Made by a program: the position numbers and the translations under genes. From Bacteroidaceae bacterium (lineage in GTDB: Bacteria > Bacteroidota > Bacteroidia > Bacteroidales > Bacteroidaceae): a stretch of DNA of 64,000 bases. Every line of letters starts with the position of its first letter. Positions within the stretch are counted from its first letter, which is position 1. The stretch spans positions 1 to 64,000 of the forward strand of contig JAFRTJ010000004.1 of assembly GCA_017427185.1 (NCBI GenBank), read 5' to 3'. This document shows positions 43,692 through 53,063 of this stretch, one piece after another. Below the pieces are notes generated by a model. That model made no database searches. It was not told where the DNA came from and saw nothing but the letters and a program-made list of their open reading frames with translations.

Positions 43692-45173
43692 ATGAGAAGA
43701 CATCATTACTTTATATTTTATTATCTCCCATTTCTATTATGTGTCCTTTCCTTATCTTCTTGTTCGGATAAAGATCCCATAACAGGTCCAGTACCCATTA
43801 TCACATGGAAAATGTCAGGAGGACGCTTTACCACCTATACAGGTGAGACCATTATGCTTGTCCCTGATATAGAGAATATCGATGAGACTACCACTTACCA
43901 ATGGAGTATCGATGGAAAAACCGTAGGTACCGCTGACAGTTATACATTCTTATCAGAAACAACTGGGGAGTATTATATAGCCTTTCATGTCACCAACAAA
44001 TTCGGTTCTGCTGATGACGAAGTCAAAGTTACCGTGAAAGAACGTACTACGGAACTTTGGCCAGAAATACCACGTAATGACAGTACCTTCACATGGAAAT
44101 TTCCATTCACGGATATCAATATACCCATTGGACGTGACATTCATCTGCGTCCATACATGCAGACTTGTAATAATGGCGTGACATATACTTGGACGATGGA
44201 TGGAACAACAATCTCAAATACTCAAGAAACTGTCTTTACGGGGACAAGCGAAGGACAGTATTTGCTAAACCTGACAGCCACACGGAATGATTCCATCCTT
44301 GGAACTCAAGATTTCACCATCAACGTATGCCCTGCCGCAGGAGTATATCGCCGGAACCAATCTGGAGCATCTATGGTAAACAAAATCTTTGAATACATGC
44401 CCGCTCCTGGCCATCAAGTAAATGGATACATTATTGTGGGTGAAAGTTTTCCCAAAGGCTGTAGTCATGAACAGGCTTGCAATATCGTACTTGATCATTT
44501 CCGCAACCGATGGATGGCAAGTCTTGGAGGGCAAGGGGGGTACTTGATAGCAGGTTTTGATCACAGCGTACCCAATAAAGGTAATGAATACGATCTCTGC
44601 ATTAAAGGAAATCCATTCAATTACCAATCTGAGCCAGGCATTATTTGGGTTAGTCAGGATGTTAATGGAGATGGACTTCCCAATGATTTATGGTATGAAC
44701 TGGCTGGTTCGGAATATGGAACAACCAATGAACGTCAAGAGTATGCCGTTACATATTATCGTCCACAGGATGCATGCTCTTCAGTAGGATGGCGTGACTT
44801 GGATGGAGCAGAAGATTACATTCCCTACATGAGTTATTGGAATCCCCAACCTTATTATTGGCAAGATTGGCAAGAAAGTGATGAAATGACATTCTTTGGA
44901 ACTCGCCTTCTCAGTCATCACACTTATGCTAATGGCTATTCTGATATTCCACCTTATGATTGGGGATATGCAGACAACTATGGTTCTGATTTTATTGAGG
45001 GGGCAGAAGGGAAAATGGGTTATTACCATATCCAGCAGGCTCGCACCTGGGATGGAAAAGAAGCAAACCTGCAATACATAGATTTTGTGAAAGTCCAGAC
45101 TGCTCAAACAGGATGGACACCTAATCTTGGAGATATCAGTACAGAAATTTATTACATTGGCGAAGTTAAGTGA
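43692..45173 (+). CDS. PKD-domain surface lipoprotein of the B12 operon
   Basis: This 493-aa lipoprotein (SLSSCSD lipobox) has two N-terminal PKD-like beta-sandwich domains: one with YTGETIMLVPDIENIDET and YQWSIDGK, the other with PIGRDIHLRPYMQTC and YTWTMDG. From ~230 on comes a compact C-terminal domain with GGQGGYLIAGFDHSVPN, NGDGLPNDLWYELAGSEYG and GYADNYGSDF. Proteins of this form sit next to btuB in many Bacteroidetes B12 loci. Its biochemical role is not established as far as I know; an accessory cobamide-binding or gating lipoprotein is likely. It overlaps btuB by 4 bp. Confidence 0.75.
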   Translation: MRRHHYFIFYYLPFLLCVLSLSSCSDKDPITGPVPIITWKMSGGRFTTYTGETIMLVPDIENIDETTTYQWSIDGKTVGTADSYTFLSETTGEYYIAFHVTNKFGSADDEVKVTVKERTTELWPEIPRNDSTFTWKFPFTDINIPIGRDIHLRPYMQTCNNGVTYTWTMDGTTISNTQETVFTGTSEGQYLLNLTATRNDSILGTQDFTINVCPAAGVYRRNQSGASMVNKIFEYMPAPGHQVNGYIIVGESFPKGCSHEQACNIVLDHFRNRWMASLGGQGGYLIAGFDHSVPNKGNEYDLCIKGNPFNYQSEPGIIWVSQDVNGDGLPNDLWYELAGSEYGTTNERQEYAVTYYRPQDACSSVGWRDLDGAEDYIPYMSYWNPQPYYWQDWQESDEMTFFGTRLLSHHTYANGYSDIPPYDWGYADNYGSDFIEGAEGKMGYYHIQQARTWDGKEANLQYIDFVKVQTAQTGWTPNLGDISTEIYYIGEVK

Positions 45174-47191
45174 TGAGGTATTTATTGGTCATCTCTATAC
45201 TTCTCGCATGCTCAAGCATGATGGCTCAGGATACTCTTCGCACGATACAAGTAAATGCGACGAGAAGGCTTCGGGATACAGGTATTCAGAAGACCACGTT
45301 GGACACCTCGGTTCTTCATGATAACATTTCCCTTTCTATGGCTGATATCTTGTCAAAGCACACCACCCTTTTTATTAAGACATACGGACGTGCCACAGAA
45401 TCTACAGCAGAATTCCGCGGTACCTCACCCAGCCACACTCAAGTCCTTTGGAATGGGATACGAATCAATTCTCCCATGCTAGGAACGTTGGACTTTAGCA
45501 CTATTCCTGGTTATCTTGTCGATGAAACTACTCTTTATCATGGGGCATCCAGTATCAACATCTCTGGTGGCGGTTTAGGAGGTGCAGTAGAACTGAAGAC
45601 TAAACCAACAGATTTCCAAGGGACATCTCTCCAATACATCCAAGGTCTCGGATCATACAGCACTTATGATCAATTCCTTCGGGCAACCTACACAAACAAT
45701 CACTGGAGCAGTAGCACACGAATCAATTATTCAACGTCCAAAAATGATTTCTTCTATACAAATTATGACAAGAAAGTGGACGAAAGAGACCAAGAAGGCA
45801 ACATTATACATAGCTATCATCCAAGAGAGAGAAACAAAAGTGGATATTTTGATGATTTGCATATAATGCAAGATGTCTTTTATAATGATTTAAAAGGAAA
45901 TCGCATTGGACTCATGGCCTGGTATTCCTATATCAATCGAGGTCTTCCCTTCTTAAGTGTAGATTACAAAGATGATAGCGATTTTACCAACGAGCAGAAA
46001 TATAACACAGCACGAGCAGTCTTCTCATGGGACCACAGTCTTGAAAAATGGAAATTAAGTTTAAAAGGTGGCTATCAATACCAAGATGTAGCCTATGACT
46101 ATTTTACCACCCGAGAAGAGACCAACACAAACATCACGCACAGCAAGAGCTTCACCAACATGGGAACCTTCCAATGTGAAGCTGATTTTATACCCAGCGA
46201 GCATTGGATGTTGCAAGCAAACTTATCTACAAATTACAATCATGTACGCAGCTATGATCGCAGTCCTTTCCATATCGGAGACAATTATGATAAAGGACGT
46301 ATGGAAAACGATGTATCTATCCAAGCTCGCTGGCGTCCTATTCAGCCATTTTCTATGGCTGTCGTACTACGGGAAGAAGTGTATCGCGATGATTTCGTTC
46401 CTCTGATTCCTGCCTTTTTTGTTGACTATATGATTTGTCGTCCATGGAATTTGGTCCTGAAAGCATCTGTTGCCCGCAACTATCGCTACCCTTCTATGAA
46501 TGATTTGTATTTTCAGCCTGGAGGAAACCCCAATCTTAAACCGGAATCAGGTTTCACATACGATGGAGGAATAGAATTCAAAATTCCCATTCGTAACGCA
46601 GAAATAAGCGGGAACATAAGTGCTTTCGATTCCTATATCGACGACTGGATCCAGTGGCTTCCAAACACGAAAGGGTTTTGGGAACCAAGTAATATTCGCA
46701 AAGTTCACAACTACGGAACTGAGATGAGACTGAACATTGACTACAAACTTACCCGTGATTGGCGATTACAAATAAGCGGCAACAAAGCTTTCACACCTTC
46801 CATCAATCGAGGCGAGAAACTTAATTCCAATGATTCTTCCTACGGAAAACAACTTTGCTATGTGCCACGCCATTCAACAAACTTATGCGGTCAGATATCT
46901 TGGAAAAGCTGGAGTTTTTCATATAAATGGAATCACTATAGTGAGCGTTTCACGACAACCAGCAACGAAGTTAATTATATCACAGGTCGGCTGAAGCCTT
47001 ACTACATGTCAGACATCAGTTTAGAGAAGACCTTTTTATGGAGATGGGGACACGCCTCAATAAAAGGGGTTATCAACAATCTCTTTGATACTGAATACGT
47101 AACGGTTCTATCCCGTCCAATGGCGCCACGGAACTATGAGATATACTTTGAATTTCGACCACAATGGAAAAGAAAATCATCTGTAAATTAG
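45170..47191 (+). CDS. btuB: TonB-dependent cobalamin receptor BtuB
   Basis: This 673-aa outer-membrane beta-barrel has a signal peptide (SILLACSSMMAQ). A plug domain follows at residues ~30-150, with MADILSKHTTLFIKTYG, STAEFRGTSPSHTQVLWNGI and SGGGLGGAVEL, then 22 predicted strands including NLKPESGFTYDGGIEF and the C-terminal FDTEYVTVLSRPMAPRNYEI ending EFRPQW. It transports cobamides across the outer membrane using TonB energy. Operon context (riboswitch, btuG/btuH-like, btuFCD) makes B12 the substrate. It overlaps btuF by 28 bp. Confidence 0.9.
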   Translation: MMRYLLVISILLACSSMMAQDTLRTIQVNATRRLRDTGIQKTTLDTSVLHDNISLSMADILSKHTTLFIKTYGRATESTAEFRGTSPSHTQVLWNGIRINSPMLGTLDFSTIPGYLVDETTLYHGASSINISGGGLGGAVELKTKPTDFQGTSLQYIQGLGSYSTYDQFLRATYTNNHWSSSTRINYSTSKNDFFYTNYDKKVDERDQEGNIIHSYHPRERNKSGYFDDLHIMQDVFYNDLKGNRIGLMAWYSYINRGLPFLSVDYKDDSDFTNEQKYNTARAVFSWDHSLEKWKLSLKGGYQYQDVAYDYFTTREETNTNITHSKSFTNMGTFQCEADFIPSEHWMLQANLSTNYNHVRSYDRSPFHIGDNYDKGRMENDVSIQARWRPIQPFSMAVVLREEVYRDDFVPLIPAFFVDYMICRPWNLVLKASVARNYRYPSMNDLYFQPGGNPNLKPESGFTYDGGIEFKIPIRNAEISGNISAFDSYIDDWIQWLPNTKGFWEPSNIRKVHNYGTEMRLNIDYKLTRDWRLQISGNKAFTPSINRGEKLNSNDSSYGKQLCYVPRHSTNLCGQISWKSWSFSYKWNHYSERFTTTSNEVNYITGRLKPYYMSDISLEKTFLWRWGHASIKGVINNLFDTEYVTVLSRPMAPRNYEIYFEFRPQWKRKSSVN

Positions 47192-48270
47192 TCTGCTTGC
47201 TGACATATGTTTGTAGCGTACTCATAACAGCCTGCCAACACCATGAGTCCATTTCTACCAACGAGGAGGGCGACACCATATCACTACGTTACGCCCGCAA
47301 CCTGACAATGGTGCAATATGAGAATCGCCTGGAAGTCTTTCAACGCAATCCCTGGGATACCAGCAAGGTTCTGAATCACTACACGATTGTTCAAGAGAAA
47401 GGAAAATATCCCAACGAAGTATTGGTACCATTGAAGAAAGCTGCAGTCTTCACCTCTGTTCATTGCGCTCTATTACAAGAATTAGGTGTGGAGACCTCGA
47501 TTGGAGGTGTATATGATCTCCAATACATACATCTTCCGTTTATCACGCAGAAAGTAAAAGCAGGTTCCATTCTGGATCTTGGGAACGCCATGAATCCCAA
47601 CATTGAACTTGTCATGGAACTTCATCCTGACGCATTAATGCCCAATCCCTTTGAGAATAGCGGAGGATATGGCCGTTTGGAACAATTGGGTATTCCCATC
47701 ATAGAATGTGCCGACTATATGGAGGTAAGTCCTTTGGCACGAGCAGAATGGATGCGCTTCTATGGACGTCTTTTTGGAGTGGGAAAGGAAGCCGACAGTT
47801 TATTCCTCCAGATTGAACAACGCTATCTCTCACTATGTGAAAAGGCTTTGCAAGCCAAGACTCACCCCAAGCTGATCTGCGACATTCCTTACAGCGGGCA
47901 ATGGATGCTTCCTGGTCATGAAAGTACGATGGGACAAATGTATAATGATGCAGGAGCAGACTATGTTTTCAATGATCTGAAAGGTGCAGGCAGCATTCCT
48001 CTAAGCATCGAGCATGTCCTGGATCGCGCCTTGACATCAGACATCTGGATATTCAAGCATCATGGTCCTATCACTCGTAAACAAATTTACCAAGACACTC
48101 CCTTGCTTAAGGATGTTCCAGCCTCCATGTGGTTCTGCGATACCTCCACAAGCGGGTTCTACGAGGAGACACCCTTCCATCCAGAGCGTTTATTGGCCAA
48201 TTTAGTACAAATTTTGCATCCAGAACTTGGCATTCAAGCAGAAAAAGCGTATTTTTGCTCCTACGAATGA
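47164..48270 (+). CDS. btuF: B12 ABC-transporter substrate-binding lipoprotein
   Basis: This 368-aa periplasmic binding protein has a lipobox (VLITAC, Cys near 25). It has the two-lobe fold of the iron-siderophore/B12 class: RYARNLTMVQYEN, AAVFTSVHCALLQELGVET, SIGGVYDLQYI, NIELVMELHPDALM, PYSGQWMLPGHESTMGQMYN and FETPFHPERLLANL-like EETPFHPERLLANLVQILHP. It should hand cobalamin from the periplasm to BtuCD. It overlaps btuB at its start and btuC by ATGA at its end. Confidence 0.88.
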   Translation: MEKKIICKLVCLLTYVCSVLITACQHHESISTNEEGDTISLRYARNLTMVQYENRLEVFQRNPWDTSKVLNHYTIVQEKGKYPNEVLVPLKKAAVFTSVHCALLQELGVETSIGGVYDLQYIHLPFITQKVKAGSILDLGNAMNPNIELVMELHPDALMPNPFENSGGYGRLEQLGIPIIECADYMEVSPLARAEWMRFYGRLFGVGKEADSLFLQIEQRYLSLCEKALQAKTHPKLICDIPYSGQWMLPGHESTMGQMYNDAGADYVFNDLKGAGSIPLSIEHVLDRALTSDIWIFKHHGPITRKQIYQDTPLLKDVPASMWFCDTSTSGFYEETPFHPERLLANLVQILHPELGIQAEKAYFCSYE

Positions 48271-49280
48271 AACAGGTAAGCATTTTAATCGCATTAGCTT
48301 TGACAGTAGCCCTCTTAGCTGTTGCCAATCTGCTATGGGGCTCTCTCAGTATCCCCATAGAGGATGTGTGGCGTATCCTCTGTGGTGAGGAAATTGAGGG
48401 ACACGCAAGTTGGACCTACATCATTCGTCAAAGCCGTGTGCCTCAGATGATTACAGCCATTCTTTGTGGTGCCTCGTTAAGCACGTGCGGTCTTATGCTC
48501 CAAACCACCTTCCGCAATCCTTTGGCAGGTCCTTCCATTCTAGGAATAGATTCTGGTGCTAATTTGGCAGTAGCCATCGTGATGCTTCTTTTAGGAGGAA
48601 CGGTCACCTTGGGAAGTCTCAGTATAGCTGGATACTTGCTTGTGGTTATGGCAGCTATGGTGGGCGCATTGTGTATCATGATGCTTTTAATGTTACTTTC
48701 CCGCATACTGCACAGCAAAGTAATGCTCCTCATTACAGGCGTTATCATCAGTTATGTTACGGGTAGCATCATCCAATTGCTCAACTATACAGCTACTGAA
48801 GAAGGAGTTCATAGTTTCATCCTTTGGGGTATGGGAAACTTCAGCAACGTAAGCATGGACCGCTTGCCACTCTTCAGCCTTCTCATTCTGATAGGACTCT
48901 TTATGGCATTACTCATGATAAAACCTCTGGATGCTCTTCTGCTTGGTGACCGCTATGCACAGAATCTAGGAATACGCATTCAGCGGGTTCGACAAGGCCT
49001 GCTTCTCATCACAGGTATACTGACAGCTACCACGACTGCTTTCTGCGGCCCAATTTCCTTTTTAGGATTGGCAGTTCCGCATATTGCACGCTTAACACTT
49101 GGTACCAGCATCCATCGTGTCCTCTTGCCTGGTGCCATGCTGATGGGGGCGATATTGACACTCATCTGCAATCTGTTGAGCACTTTGCCACGAAATGGCA
49201 GCCTCATTCCTATCAATGTGATTACTCCCATCATAGGATCGCCTGTCATCTTGTATGTCATTCTAAAGAGAGACAAATAA
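48267..49280 (+). CDS. btuC: B12 ABC-transporter permease
   Basis: This FecCD-family permease has 337 aa from ATG 48267 (MKQVSILIALALTVALL), which overlaps the btuF stop; the longer frame from 48129 lies inside btuF. It has about 10 membrane helices. Family marks are RVPQMITAILCGASLSTCGLM, the QTTFRNPLAGPSILGIDSGANL loop, VTLGSLSI, GDRYAQNLGIRIQRVR and CGPISFLGLAVPHIARLTLG (coupling helix to BtuD). It forms the inner-membrane channel for cobalamin. Confidence 0.92.
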   Translation: MKQVSILIALALTVALLAVANLLWGSLSIPIEDVWRILCGEEIEGHASWTYIIRQSRVPQMITAILCGASLSTCGLMLQTTFRNPLAGPSILGIDSGANLAVAIVMLLLGGTVTLGSLSIAGYLLVVMAAMVGALCIMMLLMLLSRILHSKVMLLITGVIISYVTGSIIQLLNYTATEEGVHSFILWGMGNFSNVSMDRLPLFSLLILIGLFMALLMIKPLDALLLGDRYAQNLGIRIQRVRQGLLLITGILTATTTAFCGPISFLGLAVPHIARLTLGTSIHRVLLPGAMLMGAILTLICNLLSTLPRNGSLIPINVITPIIGSPVILYVILKRDK

Positions 49281-49315
49281 AACAAACATAGTACAAACAA
49301 CAAAAACTTACTGAC

Positions 49316-50911
49316 ATGAAAAAGATAATCTTTGCTTTGATTGCCACACTGATGAGTTTCAACTCAATGGCAGAAGTCACCTACCAAGTGATTCCACTTC
49401 CTCAATCCATCAAGCTCGACCCATCGGGCAAGAGTGCGCAACTGATTAAGGGACAAGTTGTTTCGTATCCTGCTGACAATGCAATGATGAAGCGAAACGC
49501 TCAGTTCGCACAAGAGTTTCTGGGCCTGACGCCTCAAGCTGCCGCCAAGAAAGTGAAGACACCCGTCAACCTGACGCTAGGCCTTCAGAGTGAGAATCCT
49601 GATGCTTACCAGATAACGATTGACAAGAAGGGGATCACCATCCAGGGCGCCAGCGAAAGCGGAGTCTTTTATGGAATCCAAACCTTACGCAAGAGTGTGG
49701 CTCTCGAAGAGGGCGACACCATCTCCCTACCCTTTGCTACAATAATTGGCGAACCACGTTTCCAATATCGTGGCACGATGCTCGATTGCGCACGTCATTT
49801 CTTCCCCGTTACCTTCATCAAGGAATTCATCGATATCCTTGCCCTGCATGGAGTGAACAAGTTTCATTGGCATCTGACTGACGACCAGGGGTGGCGTTTC
49901 GAAGTAAAGGCTCTGCCTGAGCTTGCCAAGAAAGGAAGCTATCGTCCCTACACCATCATTGGCAGTAATGTAGGACTGGGTCAGGGCGATCCCATCTGGG
50001 ACGACACACCTGAAGAAGGCTATTACACGCAAGCTGAACTGCGTGAAATCGTCCAGTATGCCCAAGAGCGTTATATCACCATCATTCCTGAGATTGACCT
50101 CCCTGGCCACATGGTGGCAGCCCTCAGCGTGTATCCTAATCTGGGTTGCACAGGTGGTCCTTATTTCGTTCGCCCTTATTGGGGAGTGGATCCTGACGTT
50201 CTTTGTGCAGGCAACCCTGAGACTTTGAAATTCATCCACACCGTATTGGGAGAGCTCTGTGAGGTATTTCCCAGCAAATACATTCATGTAGGTGGCGACG
50301 AGAGCCCCAGAGACCGCTGGAAGAAATGCGAGAAATGTCAAAACAAGAAGAAAGAATTGCAACTGGACAACGAGGCTCAGCTGCAGACTTACATCCTCAA
50401 GGACGTAGAGAAATTCCTTAGCCAGCATGGACGTGAGCTGATCGGATGGGACGAGATTCTCGAAGGAGGCCTGTCAGAAGGCGCTACCGTCATGAGCTGG
50501 CGCGGCTACAAAGGTGGCATCACAGCAGCCCGTCTCCACCATCGCGTCATTATGACTCCCACAGACAACTGCTACATCGACTACTACCAACTCAAGAACC
50601 AGCGCGCCCAGCCTCATGCCATTGGAGGATATCTGCCTTTGAGCAAGGTCTACGCAATGGAGCCCATTCCAAGCGATCTGACTGAAGAAGAAGGGAAATT
50701 CATCTTAGGGGCTCAATGCAATCTCTGGACAGAGTATGTCTTAAGCCCCAAACATGCAGAATACATGCTCCTGCCCCGCCTGGATGCAATGTGCGAGGTT
50801 CAATGGCTCCAGCCTGACCAGAAGAACTTCGAAGCCTTCACGACACGTCTGGCCGATATGGAGAAACTTTACAAGAAACTTGGTTACAGCTACTGCACCG
50901 CCTACGAGTAA
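49316..50911 (+). CDS. Beta-N-acetylhexosaminidase, GH20, inserted in the btu operon
   Basis: This 531-aa protein has a signal peptide (FALIATLMSFNSMAEV). A GH20b-type alpha/beta domain lies at ~25-150 (YQITIDKKGITIQGASESG). The catalytic TIM barrel contains QYRGTMLDCARHFFPV, HWHLTDDQGWRFE, EIDLPGHMVAAL and the Asp-Glu catalytic pair in HVGGDESPRDRW, then GWDEILEGG. It removes terminal GlcNAc or GalNAc from glycans using substrate-assisted catalysis. It lies between btuC (35 bp) and btuD (36 bp) on the same strand, an unexpected place. No B12 link is known; it may simply share the transcript. Confidence 0.92.
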   Translation: MKKIIFALIATLMSFNSMAEVTYQVIPLPQSIKLDPSGKSAQLIKGQVVSYPADNAMMKRNAQFAQEFLGLTPQAAAKKVKTPVNLTLGLQSENPDAYQITIDKKGITIQGASESGVFYGIQTLRKSVALEEGDTISLPFATIIGEPRFQYRGTMLDCARHFFPVTFIKEFIDILALHGVNKFHWHLTDDQGWRFEVKALPELAKKGSYRPYTIIGSNVGLGQGDPIWDDTPEEGYYTQAELREIVQYAQERYITIIPEIDLPGHMVAALSVYPNLGCTGGPYFVRPYWGVDPDVLCAGNPETLKFIHTVLGELCEVFPSKYIHVGGDESPRDRWKKCEKCQNKKKELQLDNEAQLQTYILKDVEKFLSQHGRELIGWDEILEGGLSEGATVMSWRGYKGGITAARLHHRVIMTPTDNCYIDYYQLKNQRAQPHAIGGYLPLSKVYAMEPIPSDLTEEEGKFILGAQCNLWTEYVLSPKHAEYMLLPRLDAMCEVQWLQPDQKNFEAFTTRLADMEKLYKKLGYSYCTAYE

Positions 50912-50947
50912 TTTGGAGAACAAATCCTCAGTAGCTGAAAAAGGAAT

Positions 50948-51706
50948 ATGATTGAACTCAAGAACCTGACTACGGGCTATGGTGAACACATCGTAGCCCT
51001 CAGTATCAACTCCATCATCCCTGAAGGAAATCTTATCAGCCTCTTAGGGCCGAATGGTGTGGGCAAGAGTACCCTCCTGCGCACCCTTTGCGCCTTCCAG
51101 CCTGCCATCTCTGGCGACATCATCATCAATGGCACCTCTCTCCAAGAACTTACCCAAGCCCAATTGAGCCGAATCATCAGCGTTGTGCTGACTGAGCGAC
51201 TCGACGTTCGTGCGATGACGGTCCATAATCTTGTTTCCCTGGGACGAAGCCCCTATACAGGCTTCTGGGGACGACTGGATGAGGAAGACGAGAGGCAAGT
51301 AAGCCAAGCCATCGACCAAGTGGGGATTTCTGAGCTCTACGAGCGGGAGATTGGGACCCTAAGCGATGGAGAACTTCAGAAAGCCATGATAGCCAAAGCT
51401 TTGGCCCAGCAGACTCCCATCATCCTACTGGATGAACCCACAGCTTTCCTGGATTTCCCCTCTAAAGTGGAAATGATGCGCATGTTGCACCGTCTCGCCC
51501 ACGAGATGAACAAGACTATTTTCCTCAGCACACACGACGTGGAGATGGCTCTCCAACTCAGCGACCAGCTTTGGCTCATGACTGCAGAAGGAGTCCACTC
51601 TGGCACGCCTGATGAACTCACAGCTGATGGAAGCCTGGCAGATTTCATCCATATCGAGGGCATCCATTTTGACTCAGAAAGAAAATTGTTCATCATCGAA
51701 CATTAA
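50948..51706 (+). CDS. btuD: B12 ABC-transporter ATPase
   Basis: This 252-aa ABC ATPase of the FecE/BtuD class has Walker A GPNGVGKST, Q-loop region around SVVLTERLDVRAMT, signature LSDGELQKAMIAKALAQ, Walker B IILLDEPTAFLD and switch His in STHDVEMALQ. It would power the BtuC channel. It is separated from btuC only by the GH20 gene, which runs the same way, so the split of btuC and btuD still permits one transcript. Decamer array 5 lies 70 bp downstream. Confidence 0.88.
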   Translation: MIELKNLTTGYGEHIVALSINSIIPEGNLISLLGPNGVGKSTLLRTLCAFQPAISGDIIINGTSLQELTQAQLSRIISVVLTERLDVRAMTVHNLVSLGRSPYTGFWGRLDEEDERQVSQAIDQVGISELYEREIGTLSDGELQKAMIAKALAQQTPIILLDEPTAFLDFPSKVEMMRMLHRLAHEMNKTIFLSTHDVEMALQLSDQLWLMTAEGVHSGTPDELTADGSLADFIHIEGIHFDSERKLFIIEH

Positions 51707-51776
51707 GCGGATTCCGCCATCGATTGGCAGCCTTCCGCATCCCATTTGTCGAACTAAAGAAAAGGCTGCGGAAAGA

Positions 51777-51852
51777 CAACACGTTGAAAAGGCAAAATCA
51801 ACACGTTGAAACCTCGAAGACAACACGTTGGTTCTGGCATTTCAACACGTTG
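51777..51852. repeat. 22-bp-period decamer array 5 (4 units, all exact)
   Basis: Four exact copies of CAACACGTTG lie at 51777, 51799, 51821 and 51843, a period of exactly 22 bp. The three spacers all differ. The array lies in the convergent gap between btuD and the DUF4861 gene. Confidence 0.95.
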
Positions 51853-51893
51853 CGATTTCTGACGCCAAAAATCGTCCTGCAGGACTTGTGATT

Positions 51894-53063
51894 TCAGAAT
51901 TTCAAGTTCAAAGGTTCCTTGAGGGCCACTCCGCAATCCACTTTCAGGGGTTCCTGCAGCAAAACCTTGTAATCCTTCAGGAGACTTTCCCAAACATTCA
52001 TCGAAGGCACATCGTATCCGCTCCATCCTGAGCCGAAATAGTAGACGAAGGTCTCGCCATCTGTATAGGGTTTCCTGCCTATCACATGACCAATGCCCAT
52101 CGAGACTTCCTTTTCCAGCGGAAGATATTCCAGCTTGCTCATCTTCTCTGGATACAGACAGGCGACATAGAGCTGACCGTTTCGCGTCTTGGGCGAACTG
52201 ATATTGTCGGCATAGGCGACGTATTGATTCTTCTTATTGATTATGTATGCGTGAGGATTATCCTTATGCACTACGAGGCCTGAGACGACATCCGTCTTTC
52301 CGCTGATGCCTTTATAGGTCACTTCGCAACGCACCAGATGACTGCCCCTGTCCTGTCGAATCAGTCGAGTCTCTGTGAAACTTTCCTCATGCCTGTAGGT
52401 CAAACGGGCGGTAAATCTGAGTGGGCCGTTGTCCAATATCTCCACCTCATCGTAAACGATCGAATAGAGGAGGCTGTCGCCACGCATCAAAGCTGGAGCA
52501 CCACAGCCTAGCGTTGGTCCTACCGTATAGGCATCCATCCCCAATCCATGATCCTCGTGATAGGATACTTTGTTTTTGAATAATCCCTGATACAGGCTGT
52601 CGAGGCTGGGAGCAGGTTGATTCTTAGTGAAACAATCTATTCCATGAGGGTTGTCCCTGCGCAAATCCGGCCCATACAGACGCCACGCGTTGCGGTCGTT
52701 CTCCCATCCCAAATCATCGCGGCGCTCAGGATAGACACGTCCGCTCACGTCGTTGCGATACTTCTGAGGCTGACCTACCGTGATCTCATAGCGCTCAGTT
52801 TCCAGCGGATGAGCCATTGATTGCACCAGCAGAAGGCCATCATATGTCAGTTGGCTAGGCACCTCCACCCCATCTGCATTCTTTACCAGAATAGGCGTCC
52901 CCTGTGCCACACCCAGTTTGAAGTACACCTCTTTGGCAGGGAATTCTGCCAGGTCTCTCCTGTTCAGGTCAACAGGATTGGTTACGTGCACCATAACGGT
53001 CTGCCCTACTCCACTAAGACTCAGCAGGAAAAAACCAAGAAACAAGAAACTACTCTTTTTCAT
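51894..53063 (-). CDS. DUF4861 family secreted protein
   Basis: The protein has 389 aa from ATG 53063 (MKKSSFLFLGFFLLSL), which gives a clean signal peptide cleaved near GVGQ; the longer frame from 53129 lies inside the upstream gene. The body is beta-rich, with VTNPVDLNRRDLAEFPAKEV, ENDRNAWRLYGPDLR, KVSYHEDHGLGMDAYTVGPT, GCGAPALM and YYFGSGWSGYDV. These match my memory of DUF4861, a family found near pectin and uronate degradation genes. The reaction is unknown. It overlaps the radical SAM gene by 14 bp, so the two are co-transcribed, though a functional link is not obvious. Confidence 0.75.
   Translation of the reverse strand: MKKSSFLFLGFFLLSLSGVGQTVMVHVTNPVDLNRRDLAEFPAKEVYFKLGVAQGTPILVKNADGVEVPSQLTYDGLLLVQSMAHPLETERYEITVGQPQKYRNDVSGRVYPERRDDLGWENDRNAWRLYGPDLRRDNPHGIDCFTKNQPAPSLDSLYQGLFKNKVSYHEDHGLGMDAYTVGPTLGCGAPALMRGDSLLYSIVYDEVEILDNGPLRFTARLTYRHEESFTETRLIRQDRGSHLVRCEVTYKGISGKTDVVSGLVVHKDNPHAYIINKKNQYVAYADNISSPKTRNGQLYVACLYPEKMSKLEYLPLEKEVSMGIGHVIGRKPYTDGETFVYYFGSGWSGYDVPSMNVWESLLKDYKVLLQEPLKVDCGVALKEPLNLKF

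Noticed and set aside
49727-50428. 233-codon reverse-strand frame
   Set aside because: Shadow of the GH20 gene.
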